From contig CAYTTA010000005.1 in NCBI GenBank assembly GCA_964440655.1, positions 1 to 64,000 on the forward strand: DNA of 64,000 nucleotides, read 5' to 3'. Both the position numbers and the translations under genes were made by a program. Shown in pieces: positions 44,772-52,973 of this stretch; position 1 is the first letter of the stretch, and each line of letters opens with the position of its first letter. The DNA is from CAYTTA01 sp964440655. GTDB taxonomy: Bacteria > Bacteroidota > Rhodothermia > Balneolales > Balneolaceae. The notes below the pieces were generated by a model. The model was not told where the DNA came from. It saw only the letters and a list, made by a program, of their open reading frames with translations, and searched no databases.

Positions 44772-45689
44772 TTGGTAGTGAAAGTGTTTGAAAAAGCGTC
44801 AACCAACCATAAACGTGTTACAATCATAGGACCCGGCCGGGTCGGGAGCTCGCTGCTGGATGGACTGAAAAAGGCGGGATACCGGATTGCATCGGTTGTT
44901 ACCCGAACCGGAAAGCCGACCCTGGCTTTGAGGGAGATCCAGCGGGCGGAATCTCCCGATTTTCCAATGATCCGTCTGGAAGAGCTGGCGGGCGGCCCCA
45001 TCGGTCATCTGGTTTTCATCACCACGCCGGATGATTCCATTTCAGAGGTGGCGGAACGGCTTGCCTCGATTCATGCCGATTGGGATGGGAAGGTGGTGGC
45101 ACACGCCTCCGGATTTCTGAATTCCCGGCAACTTGAACCCCTGCAGAATAAAGGTGCCCGGGTTGCTTCTTTCCAGCCCCTACAGACCTTCACGTCCGGT
45201 TCCGGCGGGGATGCCTTCAGGGGTATCCATGTAACTCTGGAAGGGAACGACGAGGCGATCGAATCCCTTCGACAGGTAGCCGTGGCACTGGGCTCCAACC
45301 CGCATCCTGTAACGCCGGAGCAGAAGCATGCCCTGCATGTAGCTGCCGTTTTTCTCTCCAACTATCTGGTGGCGCTGGCAGGAATCTCCGACCGGCTCAT
45401 CCGCGATTCCATTCCCGGGGCGGATTTCAGCTGGCTGGAGCCGCTTCTGGCACGCACAGCATCCAACCTGAAAATCAAAACACCTCAAGATGCTCTTACC
45501 GGCCCTCTTGCCAGAGGAGATCTCGGCACGGTGGAGAAACACCTCGAGGTGCTTGAACCCACTCCGGACTGGAATCGGCTCTACCGGCTGCTGGGACAGC
45601 AGGCGCTTGAACTGATCAAAAAGAAAGGAAACCTGTCCGAGAAGAGAGTAAAAGAACTCGAGGAGAGGATGTCGGAAAATCCGGCATGA
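44772..45689 (+). CDS. Rossmann-fold / DUF2520 oxidoreductase-like protein
   Basis: A 305-residue protein. An N-terminal Rossmann domain starts at RVTIIGPGRVGSSL (residues about 15-28), followed by the FITTPDDSISEVAERL and AHASGFLNSRQLEPL blocks of the ProC-like fold. A helical DUF2520 domain follows, around QKHALHVAAVFLSNYLVAL. The family is conserved in Bacteroidota and of unknown function. No ATG is available; TTG at 44772 or GTG at 44778 are the likely starts. Confidence 0.85.
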   Translation: MVVKVFEKASTNHKRVTIIGPGRVGSSLLDGLKKAGYRIASVVTRTGKPTLALREIQRAESPDFPMIRLEELAGGPIGHLVFITTPDDSISEVAERLASIHADWDGKVVAHASGFLNSRQLEPLQNKGARVASFQPLQTFTSGSGGDAFRGIHVTLEGNDEAIESLRQVAVALGSNPHPVTPEQKHALHVAAVFLSNYLVALAGISDRLIRDSIPGADFSWLEPLLARTASNLKIKTPQDALTGPLARGDLGTVEKHLEVLEPTPDWNRLYRLLGQQALELIKKKGNLSEKRVKELEERMSENPA

Positions 45690-45808
45690 AGGTCAGTTCA
45701 TGCGGGGGTCCATCATGGGAGTAGTCGATCTCCATCTCTTTCAGAAATCTGACGACGGTTTCATTCATTGGAAAAGGGTCAGAGGTGGTCACGGCCGATG
45801 CAGAGTGA

Positions 45809-47452
45809 TCAGTTCTCGACCCGAGCTTCCACTTCCAGAATCTGCTCCTTGAGACCCTGTTCTTTGAGGCTCTTGCGGGCAAAGATCATCAGGACCACCG
45901 CCAGTACGAAGAGAAGCAGGGCCAGAGCGGAGAGAACGAAGTTGTTCTCCATCAGATTCTGCCACGTGAAGAGGGCAAGGGAGGTGAGAGTGACCGCAAA
46001 CATGAAGGCCATGGGAATCAGTGTGAATAGAGGGTTGATTCCCTTTTTATAGAGCCAGACGGTTACTGCCAGAAGCGCCAGTGCAGCAAGCAGCTGATTG
46101 GCGGTCCCGAAAATAGGCCACAATTGTTGGAAATGACCGGTAGTGAGCAGTCCTGCGCTTAAGAGGCAGACGATCCCGGTGTTGAGAAACCGGTTGTCGG
46201 TAACCACCCGGACAGGAGTCTCATCTTTTTCAAAATATTCGGTCAGAGTGAATCGTGCCAGTCGTGTGCAGGTATCGAGGGTAGTCATGGCAAAGGCCGA
46301 TACTGTGAGCGCGACAAATGCGACCGAGAGCGAATCGGGAATTCCCAGTGTGGAGATGAATCCGCCCAGACCCTGGGAGAAAAGGGTGACCGGTCCCATT
46401 TCGGTCAGGGAGCCCAGATATTGTTCCCGGGTAAGGATCATTACGGTAACCAGAGAAAGAATGGCCAGCATGGACTCGATCAGCATCCCCCCGAAACCGA
46501 TCAGCTTGGCATCCGACTCCTTGTCGACCTGCTTGGAGGTGGTGCCGGAAGCAACGAGGGAGTGGACTCCGGAAATGGCGCCACAGGCGACGGTTATGAA
46601 AAGTACAGGAAACAGATACCCCAGTTCTTCCACATGGAAGTGAATCTCGTTGCTGATCTGGGGAGTGGGGTTTGTGGCTATGACCCCGATAATTCCAAAG
46701 ATGAGCATTCCATAGAGAAGAAATGAGTTGAGATAGTCTCTCGGCTGGAGAAGGACAGAGACCGGAGAGACGGCCGCAAAAAAGATATAGATAAGAAGGA
46801 CCGCCACCCAGTACCAGTAACCCAATTCAAGAGGCAGACGAACGCCCATGTAAACCATGGCATACATGATAACCACGCCAAGGAGGGAAAGCAGCCAGAA
46901 GGGAAGTCTGTTTAGTCTTACGGCGAAACCAAAAAGTACTGCAAGCAGAATAAATCCTACCGATGCGGTGGCCGAAGCGGGCACGTTTACAAAGGTCCTT
47001 GCCACGATGTCCATGAAGACGGCGATGACCAGGATGAGTGTGGCGAAGGCAAACAGCAGGAAGAGTTTTTTGCCGAACTCTCCGATGTAACTCTCAATCA
47101 GCTCCCCGACGGAACGTCCTTTGTGCCTCATGGAGGCGATAAGCGAGGTCATGTCGTGAACCGCCCCGAAAAAGATCCCTCCGAAAATGATCCAGAGGAC
47201 AGCCGGAATCCACCCGAACGCGATGGCTATGATCGGCCCGATGATCGGTCCGGCGCCTGCAATCGATGCAAAATGGTGTCCCAGAACGAGGGATTTGTGG
47301 CTGGGTATATAGTCGATCCCATCCCGTTCCGTATGGGCCGGAGTCGTGTTCTGGTCACTCACCGAGAGAATCCGGGAAATGTATCCGCCGTAGACCCGAT
47401 AGGCGATCAGAAACAGGATCCCGGACAATAAAAGTAAAAGGATCAGGTTCAT
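45809..47452 (-). CDS. cstA: Carbon starvation protein CstA-family transporter
   Basis: A 547-residue membrane protein with about 16 hydrophobic helices. CstA signatures are present: the opening LILLLLLSGILFLIAYRVYGG, HFASIAGAGPIIGPIIA, GAVHDMTSL and SGVHSLVASGTTSKQ. In E. coli CstA and the related YjiY (BtsT) take up peptides or pyruvate on carbon limitation. The small CstA partner of the YbdD type is not obvious next to it. Two palindromes containing ATGGGAAA lie 19-74 bases upstream. Confidence 0.94.
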   Translation of the reverse strand: MNLILLLLLSGILFLIAYRVYGGYISRILSVSDQNTTPAHTERDGIDYIPSHKSLVLGHHFASIAGAGPIIGPIIAIAFGWIPAVLWIIFGGIFFGAVHDMTSLIASMRHKGRSVGELIESYIGEFGKKLFLLFAFATLILVIAVFMDIVARTFVNVPASATASVGFILLAVLFGFAVRLNRLPFWLLSLLGVVIMYAMVYMGVRLPLELGYWYWVAVLLIYIFFAAVSPVSVLLQPRDYLNSFLLYGMLIFGIIGVIATNPTPQISNEIHFHVEELGYLFPVLFITVACGAISGVHSLVASGTTSKQVDKESDAKLIGFGGMLIESMLAILSLVTVMILTREQYLGSLTEMGPVTLFSQGLGGFISTLGIPDSLSVAFVALTVSAFAMTTLDTCTRLARFTLTEYFEKDETPVRVVTDNRFLNTGIVCLLSAGLLTTGHFQQLWPIFGTANQLLAALALLAVTVWLYKKGINPLFTLIPMAFMFAVTLTSLALFTWQNLMENNFVLSALALLLFVLAVVLMIFARKSLKEQGLKEQILEVEARVEN

Positions 47453-47470
47453 ACCGATGCGAATATTGAG

Positions 47471-47526
47471 ATGGGAAACCCTCCCATATTATGAAATAAC
47501 TCAAATCAAGATGGGAAATTTTCCCA
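47471..47526. promoter_or_regulatory. Two palindromic sites upstream of cstA
   Basis: ATGGGA-aaccc-TCCCAT at 47471-47487 and TGGGAAA-t-TTTCCCA at 47512-47526 share ATGGGAAA and lie about 40 bases centre to centre, roughly four helical turns. On the minus strand a possible promoter (TTG, 18-19 bases, TATACTTTCG) lies farther upstream, so the sites would be just downstream of a start or in the leader. Confidence 0.5.
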
Positions 47527-47638
47527 AATCAACAACAATTCGGCATCGAAAGTATAAACCTTGGTCTAATTAGGCAACAATCACCGGAAGATTCTGGGGG
47601 CCAATCCAAAACAGAGGCAGGAGGGTGTGTTTTCCCGC

Positions 47639-48073
47639 TTATGATTCTGTTCCATCCTGGTCTTCGCTGCTGATCATCCAGCAGACTCCGTACCGGTCCC
47701 GGAATGATCCGAACCAGGAACCCCAGAATGCCTTCTGAAACTCCATTTCAACAGAACCGCCGTCCGAGAGGGCGTTGAAAACCCTCTCCGCTTCGTCCCT
47801 CTTGTCCAGATGGAGCGATATGTAGTTGTTGTTCCCGGTATTCAGAACATGCCCCATGGAGGGGAGAATGTCCGATCCCATCAGGTACTGGTTCCCGATG
47901 GGCAGAGAGATATGCAAGATGCGGTTGCGTTCCTCTTCGGGGAGTTCCCCGATGTCGGGAGCTTCGGTCATCCGCATGATTCCGTCGAATTCCCCGCCAA
48001 AAACAGATCGGTAGAATTCAAAGGCTTCTTCGGTATTTCCGTCAAAGTTGAGGTAGGTATTAAGGGATATCAT
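47639..48073 (-). CDS. VOC-superfamily (PhnB/YjdN-like) protein
   Basis: A 144-residue protein of the glyoxalase/VOC fold in its PhnB-like form: MISLNTYLNFDGNTEEAFEFYRSVFGGEF, HISLPIGNQYLMGSD and a C-terminal WGSWFGSFRDRYGVCWMIS. Members of this subgroup often lack metal ligands, and their role is unknown. It is monocistronic, downstream of nothing on its strand within 200 bases. Confidence 0.85.
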   Translation of the reverse strand: MISLNTYLNFDGNTEEAFEFYRSVFGGEFDGIMRMTEAPDIGELPEEERNRILHISLPIGNQYLMGSDILPSMGHVLNTGNNNYISLHLDKRDEAERVFNALSDGGSVEMEFQKAFWGSWFGSFRDRYGVCWMISSEDQDGTES

Positions 48074-48170
48074 GTCAGGGCAGAGTGTTTTTTAGTTGTA
48101 TTTAATATGGGGCTTCAATCTGGTGAGATTCCACGGCAATGCTGGACAATCCGAGGGGGGAATCGCGCCA

Positions 48171-48264
48171 GGTACTACTCCAGGTACTTCATGAGATTAC
48201 TCATCAGATTCTGGGTCAGGAACTTCATGAGGTTCTTCAGAGGTTCTTCAGAGGTTCTTCACCC
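48171..48264. repeat. Short direct repeats downstream of the DUF72 gene
   Basis: AGAGGTTCTTC occurs in three successive 11-base units near 48238-48262, preceded by looser copies of CAGG(T/A)ACTTCATGAG. They occupy much of the 208-base spacer 48074-48281, which has no gene. Confidence 0.5.
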
Positions 48265-48281
48265 GATGATTCAGCGAAGAT

Positions 48282-49160
48282 TCATGCGGAGGGGAGAGAT
48301 ACCGGCAGGATCAGGTCCGTTCCGGCTTTCTGGTTCATCTGATAAATGAACCAGCTGGCCAGAACCGGAGAATCGATCTCTTCGTTCTCGTGGACGAAAA
48401 AATGAATTCTCCTCAATCCCTGCCCGATCCAGCCCGCCAGCCGCTCCACCCAGGCGTTCAGTCGGTCGTAATCACTGGGATGATTGGATCCCACAAAGCG
48501 GACAAAGGCTTCATCGTTGGTAAGATGCATATGAAGCAGATCCCTTCGGCCGGCTGTATCCACAATCACATTGGCCACCCCATACTCCTGCATCACCCGA
48601 AAAAGTTCTTCTGTGGCGGTGGGGTCCCGGAACCAGTCGCGATGTCGAAGCTCAATCGCCAGAGGCAGATCCTCCGGCCAGATGCGGACCAGTTCGATTA
48701 CCCGATCCAGGTATTTGGGTGCAAAATTATCTCTCAGCTGGAGGAAGGAGGTTCCCAGTTTCTGATGAAACCGGGTGATGCTCTTCTCGAACCGTTCTAC
48801 CGGAGTGGTGATGTTGGCAAGCCATTTCCGGTGACTGATCTCCTGATGAACTTTTGGGAAAAAATGGAAATGGGGTGGAACCTTCTCCACCCACTCGCCG
48901 ATCTGATCGGCCGAGAAATAGCGGTAGAACGTGGCGTTGAGTTCAATGGCGTTGAACCGGCTGGCATACCAGGCGAGATCATCCTTTGCCTCCGGCGGAT
49001 AGAAATTTTTCAGCTCCTGTCGTGACCACTTGGCGCACCCGACATCCAGGGTCAGATTGTCCGGATGCTGAAGGTTCTGCAACAGGATGGATGTTTCCGG
49101 ATGATCCTCGGGAAGTGTGAAATCGATCGAGCCGGGATCCTCAACGCGCCCGAACTTCAT
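48282..49160 (-). CDS. DUF72 family protein
   Basis: A 292-residue TIM-barrel protein of the DUF72 family: VGCAKWSRQELKNFYPPE, ELNATFYR, HFHFFPKVHQEISHRKWL, AIELRHRDWF and FFVHENEEIDSP. The family is widespread and functionally uncharacterised. About 30 N-terminal residues precede the first conserved element. The 184 bases after its start (49161-49344) hold no visible gene. Confidence 0.88.
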   Translation of the reverse strand: MKFGRVEDPGSIDFTLPEDHPETSILLQNLQHPDNLTLDVGCAKWSRQELKNFYPPEAKDDLAWYASRFNAIELNATFYRYFSADQIGEWVEKVPPHFHFFPKVHQEISHRKWLANITTPVERFEKSITRFHQKLGTSFLQLRDNFAPKYLDRVIELVRIWPEDLPLAIELRHRDWFRDPTATEELFRVMQEYGVANVIVDTAGRRDLLHMHLTNDEAFVRFVGSNHPSDYDRLNAWVERLAGWIGQGLRRIHFFVHENEEIDSPVLASWFIYQMNQKAGTDLILPVSLPSA

Positions 49161-49344
49161 GATGGCACTCCTGATTTAACCGATGGCTTCCAAATGCAGG
49201 TTTTCCGACTTCTTGTGGGTGCTCTTCCATCAGCGAGAAGATCTTTGTGTCTCTGTATTGGCTGAACCAGCCAGGTGCTGCATAGAAGGCAATACCTTTC
49301 CTGCTTTTCAGGTAAAGTGATGTGGCATTTGAATCGTTCAGAGA

Positions 49345-49914
49345 TCAGAGATGTACACGAAATCCGGTGCTGATCAGAAGTCCGTTGGAATAGATGGGAG
49401 CGGCCGGCAAGCGGTCGGCGCTTGATCCGCTTCCAACTCCGCCGATTTCGATGAAGTAGTTGTTCCGGGGGGTCATGTAGAACTCAAAGCCGAAGAGTCC
49501 GTAGCCTCCAAATTCGAACGATTCCGATGAAAATGTGTCGGAGGGGAAAAGCCCGATAAATCCGCCTTCCCCGTAAAGACGGATGAAATTCCGAATGGTA
49601 CCGCTCACCCCGATCAGACCGGCCGTTACATTTCCGTAGGGTGTCCAGGTGGTTGAGCTCCCTTCGGGATGCTGGAGGAACATGACATTCCCCCTCAGAC
49701 GGAATGCCAGCTTGTTGTTGGCAAGATAGGGAGAGGTGAGGGAGAGACCTGCCCCGAAATCATTCTGATACTGGTTAAGCTGGAATCCGATGCTTGCGCG
49801 GTTTTCCATGGGGTCGGACAGCAGGGCGTCGATCGCATCGACCACCCGCTGCTGGGCGGAAGCGCTGGCGGTCAGCAGGAGGAGTAGTCCGGAGAGAAGC
49901 AGGGCCTTTTTCAT
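49345..49914 (-). CDS. Small outer-membrane beta-barrel-like protein
   Basis: A 189-residue protein with a signal peptide (MKKALLLSGLLLLLTASASA, cut before QQR). The remainder is alternating polar and hydrophobic strands with aromatic girdles (ASIGFQLNQYQNDFGAGLSL, LAFRLRGNVMFL, FIRLYGEGGFIGL, FEFGGYGLFGFEFYM, GLLISTGFRVHL), as in 8-stranded OmpW/OmpX-like barrels. No family is recognised with confidence. Confidence 0.65.
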   Translation of the reverse strand: MKKALLLSGLLLLLTASASAQQRVVDAIDALLSDPMENRASIGFQLNQYQNDFGAGLSLTSPYLANNKLAFRLRGNVMFLQHPEGSSTTWTPYGNVTAGLIGVSGTIRNFIRLYGEGGFIGLFPSDTFSSESFEFGGYGLFGFEFYMTPRNNYFIEIGGVGSGSSADRLPAAPIYSNGLLISTGFRVHL

Positions 49915-50089
49915 GATGGTTTACTTTTTGTTCCAAAGTACTTTGTGTCCAAACAACGGTGGGGGAATCAGGCTCGGTGGATTTGCCGGTAACCGGGACT
50001 ATGGGTTACGGTTTCTACTGGTTACCGGGTTTTCTGCTAATTTGTATGGTACAAAATTATCGTTGAAATGTGATATTGCTCTTCATGAC

Positions 50090-50190
50090 CTTTGGGTGAT
50101 CCGGCACTTTGGGTGATCCGGCACTTTGGGTGATCCGGCACTTTGGTGATCCGGCACTTTGGTGATCCGCACTTAGGTGATCCACCGGCA
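50090..50190. repeat. 15-18-bp tandem repeat before the VOC dioxygenase-like gene
   Basis: Six units of consensus CTTTGGGTGATCCGGCA follow each other; successive units shorten from 17 to 16 to 15 bases (GGG to GG, then loss of a G) before the last diverges. The array lies in the 377-base spacer 49915-50291, in which I see no gene. Confidence 0.85.
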
Positions 50191-50291
50191 ATCGATGACA
50201 GCGATCCGCAAAAGAATGGGAATTAGAGATCCGGATAAAGGCATCGCATCAAACAAAAAAATCGTTCCAGACTAAAAAACAGGAAGAACCG

Positions 50292-50810
50292 ATGTCCGAT
50301 GAAAAGATCATTCCATCAACCGAACCCTACACCATTCCGGCGCAGACCTCTATCGGACATGTCCATCTAAAGGTCTCCGATCTGGAGCGCGCGCTCACCT
50401 TCTACCGGGACCTGCTGGGGTTCGAAGTGACCACACGGTATGGAGATCAGGCGGTTTTTCTTTCGGCCGGGGGGTATCACCACCATATCGGACTCAATAC
50501 CTGGCACAGTCTGAACCGGCCTCCGGCGCCTGTCAATCATCCTGGACTCTACCATACCGCCATACTCTATCCGACGCGGAAGGATCTGGCTGTGATCTGC
50601 AGGCGGATTCTGGATGCGGGATATCCGTTTACCGGTGCCAGCGACCATGGTGTTTCGGAAGCTCTCTATCTGAACGATCCGGACGGGAACGGGGTGGAGC
50701 TCTATCGTGACCGCCCGCGGGAGGAGTGGGAATATCAGGCAGACGGTTCGGTCCATATGTATACCCGGCCGCTTGATCTGGCGGGGTTGCTTTCAGAGCT
50801 GGAGAAGTAG
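50292..50810 (+). CDS. VOC-family dioxygenase-like protein (CatE-like)
   Basis: A 172-residue protein with a two-part VOC fold. IGHVHLKVSDLERALTFYRDLLGFEV supplies the first metal His; GGYHHHIGLNTWHS, GLYHTAILYPTRKDL (second His) and DPDGNGVELYRDRP (Glu) complete a 2-His-1-carboxylate site. It resembles catechol 2,3-dioxygenase/glyoxalase relatives such as CatE. Substrate unknown. The Met at 50292 leaves about 20 residues before the fold. Confidence 0.87.
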   Translation: MSDEKIIPSTEPYTIPAQTSIGHVHLKVSDLERALTFYRDLLGFEVTTRYGDQAVFLSAGGYHHHIGLNTWHSLNRPPAPVNHPGLYHTAILYPTRKDLAVICRRILDAGYPFTGASDHGVSEALYLNDPDGNGVELYRDRPREEWEYQADGSVHMYTRPLDLAGLLSELEK

Positions 50811-50880
50811 AGGGGCTGTGCGGCTTGGATGTGGATGCGCGGCTTTCGGCGGCACCATATGTTTTCTCGGCCCTCTGTTG

Positions 50881-50913
50881 TTATTCCGTTTTGGGGGTGG
50901 TTTTTGGGAATAA
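50881..50913. repeat. Hairpin repeat, copy 3 of the TTATTCC/GGAATAA family
   Basis: Arms TTATTCC (50881-50887) and GGAATAA (50907-50913) with a 19-base GT-rich loop; the preceding bases CCCTCTGTTG resemble the lead-in of copy 1 at 1343. Confidence 0.6.
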
Positions 50914-51011
50914 GAGTAGAGGGGTTGAAAGGGGAATGTGTGCGGCGGGTGCGGCGGGTGCGGCGCGATTTTTGATTCGGCGACACCATATGGTTTCTCG
51001 CCCCTCTGTTT

Positions 51012-51043
51012 TTATTCCGGTTTGAGGGCTGTATTTGGAATAA
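51012..51043. repeat. Hairpin repeat, copy 4 of the TTATTCC/GGAATAA family
   Basis: Arms TTATTCC (51012-51018) and GGAATAA (51037-51043), 18-base loop, inside the second 80-bp copy. Confidence 0.6.
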
Positions 51044-51099
51044 GAACATATAGGAGTGGGGGTACATAGCGGCTTGACGGACTACAGCCATCCCGAGGG

Positions 51100-51711
51100 C
51101 TATCTGGCCGGTGGCTCCTCAACGCCTGAAACCTCACGGTGCCGGTAACAATCTACCAGATGGTCATTTACAAGTCCCGTCGCCTGCATGTGCGCATAAA
51201 GGGTGGTGCTCCCCAGGAACTTGAACCCTTCGCTCTTCATCTCTTTGGCAAGCCGGTCGGAGATTCTGGAGGTAGCGGGAACCTCTTCGGGACGTTTCCA
51301 ATGATTGACGATCGGTTGTCCGTCTATAAAATTCCAGATAAAGGAGCTGAACGAGCCAAATCTCGCCTGTAGGTCCAGAAATCGACCGGCGTTGTTGACA
51401 GCCGCCTCGATCTTGGCCCGGTTGCGTACAATCCCATTCTCCTGAAGCAACAGCCCTTCAATCCGGGCGGCATCGAAACGTGCCACTTTTTCGGGATCAA
51501 AGCCGGCAAAAGCCTCCCTGTACGCCTCACGTTTGCGAAGTATCGTTGCCCAGCTCAGTCCTGCCTGGGCGCTCTCCAATACCAGAAATTCAAACTGGAC
51601 CCGGTCATTTCTTACGGGCACTCCCCACTCCTCATCGTGATACTGCATATACTGTTCGAACCCCAGGCACCAGGGGCAGCGAAACAGGGAGCTGTCATTT
51701 ATTTTGTTCAT
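51100..51711 (-). CDS. tag: DNA-3-methyladenine glycosylase I
   Basis: A 203-residue HhH-type glycosylase that removes 3-methyladenine. Family motifs are present: RCPWCL (first zinc ligand), YHDEEWGVPV, FEFLVLESAQAGLSWATILRKR, the catalytic Glu/Trp region FIWNFIDGQPIVNHW and KFLGSTTLYAHMQATGLVNDHLVDCYRH (last ligands). The longer open frame upstream is repeat sequence; ATG at 51709-51711 is the proper start. Confidence 0.94.
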   Translation of the reverse strand: MNKINDSSLFRCPWCLGFEQYMQYHDEEWGVPVRNDRVQFEFLVLESAQAGLSWATILRKREAYREAFAGFDPEKVARFDAARIEGLLLQENGIVRNRAKIEAAVNNAGRFLDLQARFGSFSSFIWNFIDGQPIVNHWKRPEEVPATSRISDRLAKEMKSEGFKFLGSTTLYAHMQATGLVNDHLVDCYRHREVSGVEEPPAR

Positions 51712-51762
51712 GGTTCTAATTAAACCAGATCGCGGAATGAGTACAAGCTTTAGATAAACCAG

Positions 51763-51870
51763 TAGCCGGGGAAAGCCGCATAAGCAATACCTGAAGTCGG
51801 ACAAAGTCGTATAAGCAATACCTGCAGCCGGGGAAAACTGCATCATAAAGCATCAGTAAAACCTGCTGAA
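51763..51870. repeat. 31-bp tandem repeat upstream of tag
   Basis: Three imperfect units of about 31 bases, consensus AGCCGGGGAAAGCCGCATAA plus GCAATACCTG, at about 51763, 51794 and 51825. The third is longer and decays into CAGTAAAACCTGC. They sit in the 281-base divergent spacer 51712-51992. Confidence 0.65.
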
Positions 51871-51992
51871 GGGAACACGGATCAAACAAAACCTGCAGAA
51901 TCAGGGTGATGCCGCACAGTGTTGGTCTCCCCGATTTCCATGTGCACCAAATCCTTGTATATTGAAATGCACATTTCCCAGGCCTGATCCCC

Positions 51993-52973
51993 ATGTCGAA
52001 GACGATCTCACTTCTGGTCTACGAGGATGCCGTTCTGACGGCCATCTCCGGCCCTCTCGATGTGCTGATGGGCACCAATGAGCTGCTGCGGAAAAGCGGC
52101 CGTCCGGAAGCCTTCACGATCGAACTGGTCAGCGAGAAGGAGAAGGATCTGCGTCATTTCATGCCCATCCGTTTTCTCTGTCACAAGACCCTGAAGGAGG
52201 TGGAACAGGCAGACCTTCTCATCGCACCTTCCTTTCAGGGTGAGCCTGATCCGGTGCTCCGGAAGAATCGGGCGCTTGTCGAGTGGATCCGGGAGATGAA
52301 GCAGAAGGGTGCAGAGGTGGCCAGCCTCTGCCGGGGCAGCTATTTCCTTGCCGAGGCGGGGCTTCTTTCGGGCAAATCATGCACCTCTCACTGGATGGCA
52401 ATTGATGACATGCAGAGGCGTTACCCCGATGCACGGATCCTTCCGGATCGTGTGATCACCGATCACGATGGCATCTATACCAGCGGGGGGGCATTCTCCT
52501 CCATCCACCTGATTCTCTACCTGATCGAGAAATTCTGTGGAAAAGAGACGGCGGTGAGCGTGAGCAAACTTTTCTCCATAGACATGGACCGGGTGAGCCA
52601 GGCACACTTCGCACTATTCAACCGACAGAGGGATCATGGAGATCCAGAAATTCTGAAAGCGCAGGACTACATCGAACAGCACTACCGGGAGATCACGTCC
52701 CTGGAAGAAGTTGCCAGCCGGGTGAACATGAGCCGCAGGAATTTTATCCGCCGCTTCAAGAAGGCCACGCACAACACCCCCCTGGAATATCTGCAGCGGG
52801 TCCGTGTGGAGGCAGCCAAAAAGACGCTGGAGCGGGGAGGCAGTTCCATAAGTACGCTGATGTATGAACTGGGCTACAGCGACCCGAAATCCTTCCGCAC
52901 AATTTTTCGGCGCATTACCGGCATGACCCCACTGGAGTATCGAAAGAAGTACAGTCGTAAATGGATCCAATAG
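51993..52973 (+). CDS. GlxA-type transcriptional regulator (DJ-1/PfpI domain plus AraC HTH)
   Basis: A 326-residue protein. Residues 1 to about 195 form a class I glutaminase-like (DJ-1/PfpI) sensor domain with the nucleophile-elbow stretch VASLCRGSYFLAEAGLL. Residues about 225-320 form an AraC-type double HTH (LEEVASRVNMSRRNFIRRFKKATHNTP and ISTLMYELGYSDPKSFRTIFRRITGMTPLEYRKKY). The signal is unknown. It overlaps the YdjM-like gene by 13 bases, which suggests that gene is at least a cotranscribed partner. Confidence 0.9.
   Translation: MSKTISLLVYEDAVLTAISGPLDVLMGTNELLRKSGRPEAFTIELVSEKEKDLRHFMPIRFLCHKTLKEVEQADLLIAPSFQGEPDPVLRKNRALVEWIREMKQKGAEVASLCRGSYFLAEAGLLSGKSCTSHWMAIDDMQRRYPDARILPDRVITDHDGIYTSGGAFSSIHLILYLIEKFCGKETAVSVSKLFSIDMDRVSQAHFALFNRQRDHGDPEILKAQDYIEQHYREITSLEEVASRVNMSRRNFIRRFKKATHNTPLEYLQRVRVEAAKKTLERGGSSISTLMYELGYSDPKSFRTIFRRITGMTPLEYRKKYSRKWIQ

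Larger units (their letters stand above)
50845..51060. repeat. Imperfect 80-bp direct repeat containing two TTATTCC hairpins
   Basis: Copy A (about 50845-50928) and copy B (about 50976-51060) share TTCGGCG(G/A)CACCATATG, CCCTCTGTT and a TTATTCC...GGAATAA hairpin in the same order. Between them lies GCGGGTGCG repeated at 50938-50967. This fills the 289-base spacer 50811-51099 and no gene is seen there. Confidence 0.75.

Noticed and set aside
45616..45882. Small minus-strand frame between cstA and the DUF2520 gene (MNETVVRFLKEMEID-like stretch)
   Set aside because: It was considered as a CstA-associated small protein, but it lacks YbdD-type features, and its ends overlap the two flanking genes. 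Not enough support.
50090..50190. CRISPR array
   Set aside because: Repeats are directly adjacent without unique spacers, and no cas gene is present; the same holds for the other tandem arrays.
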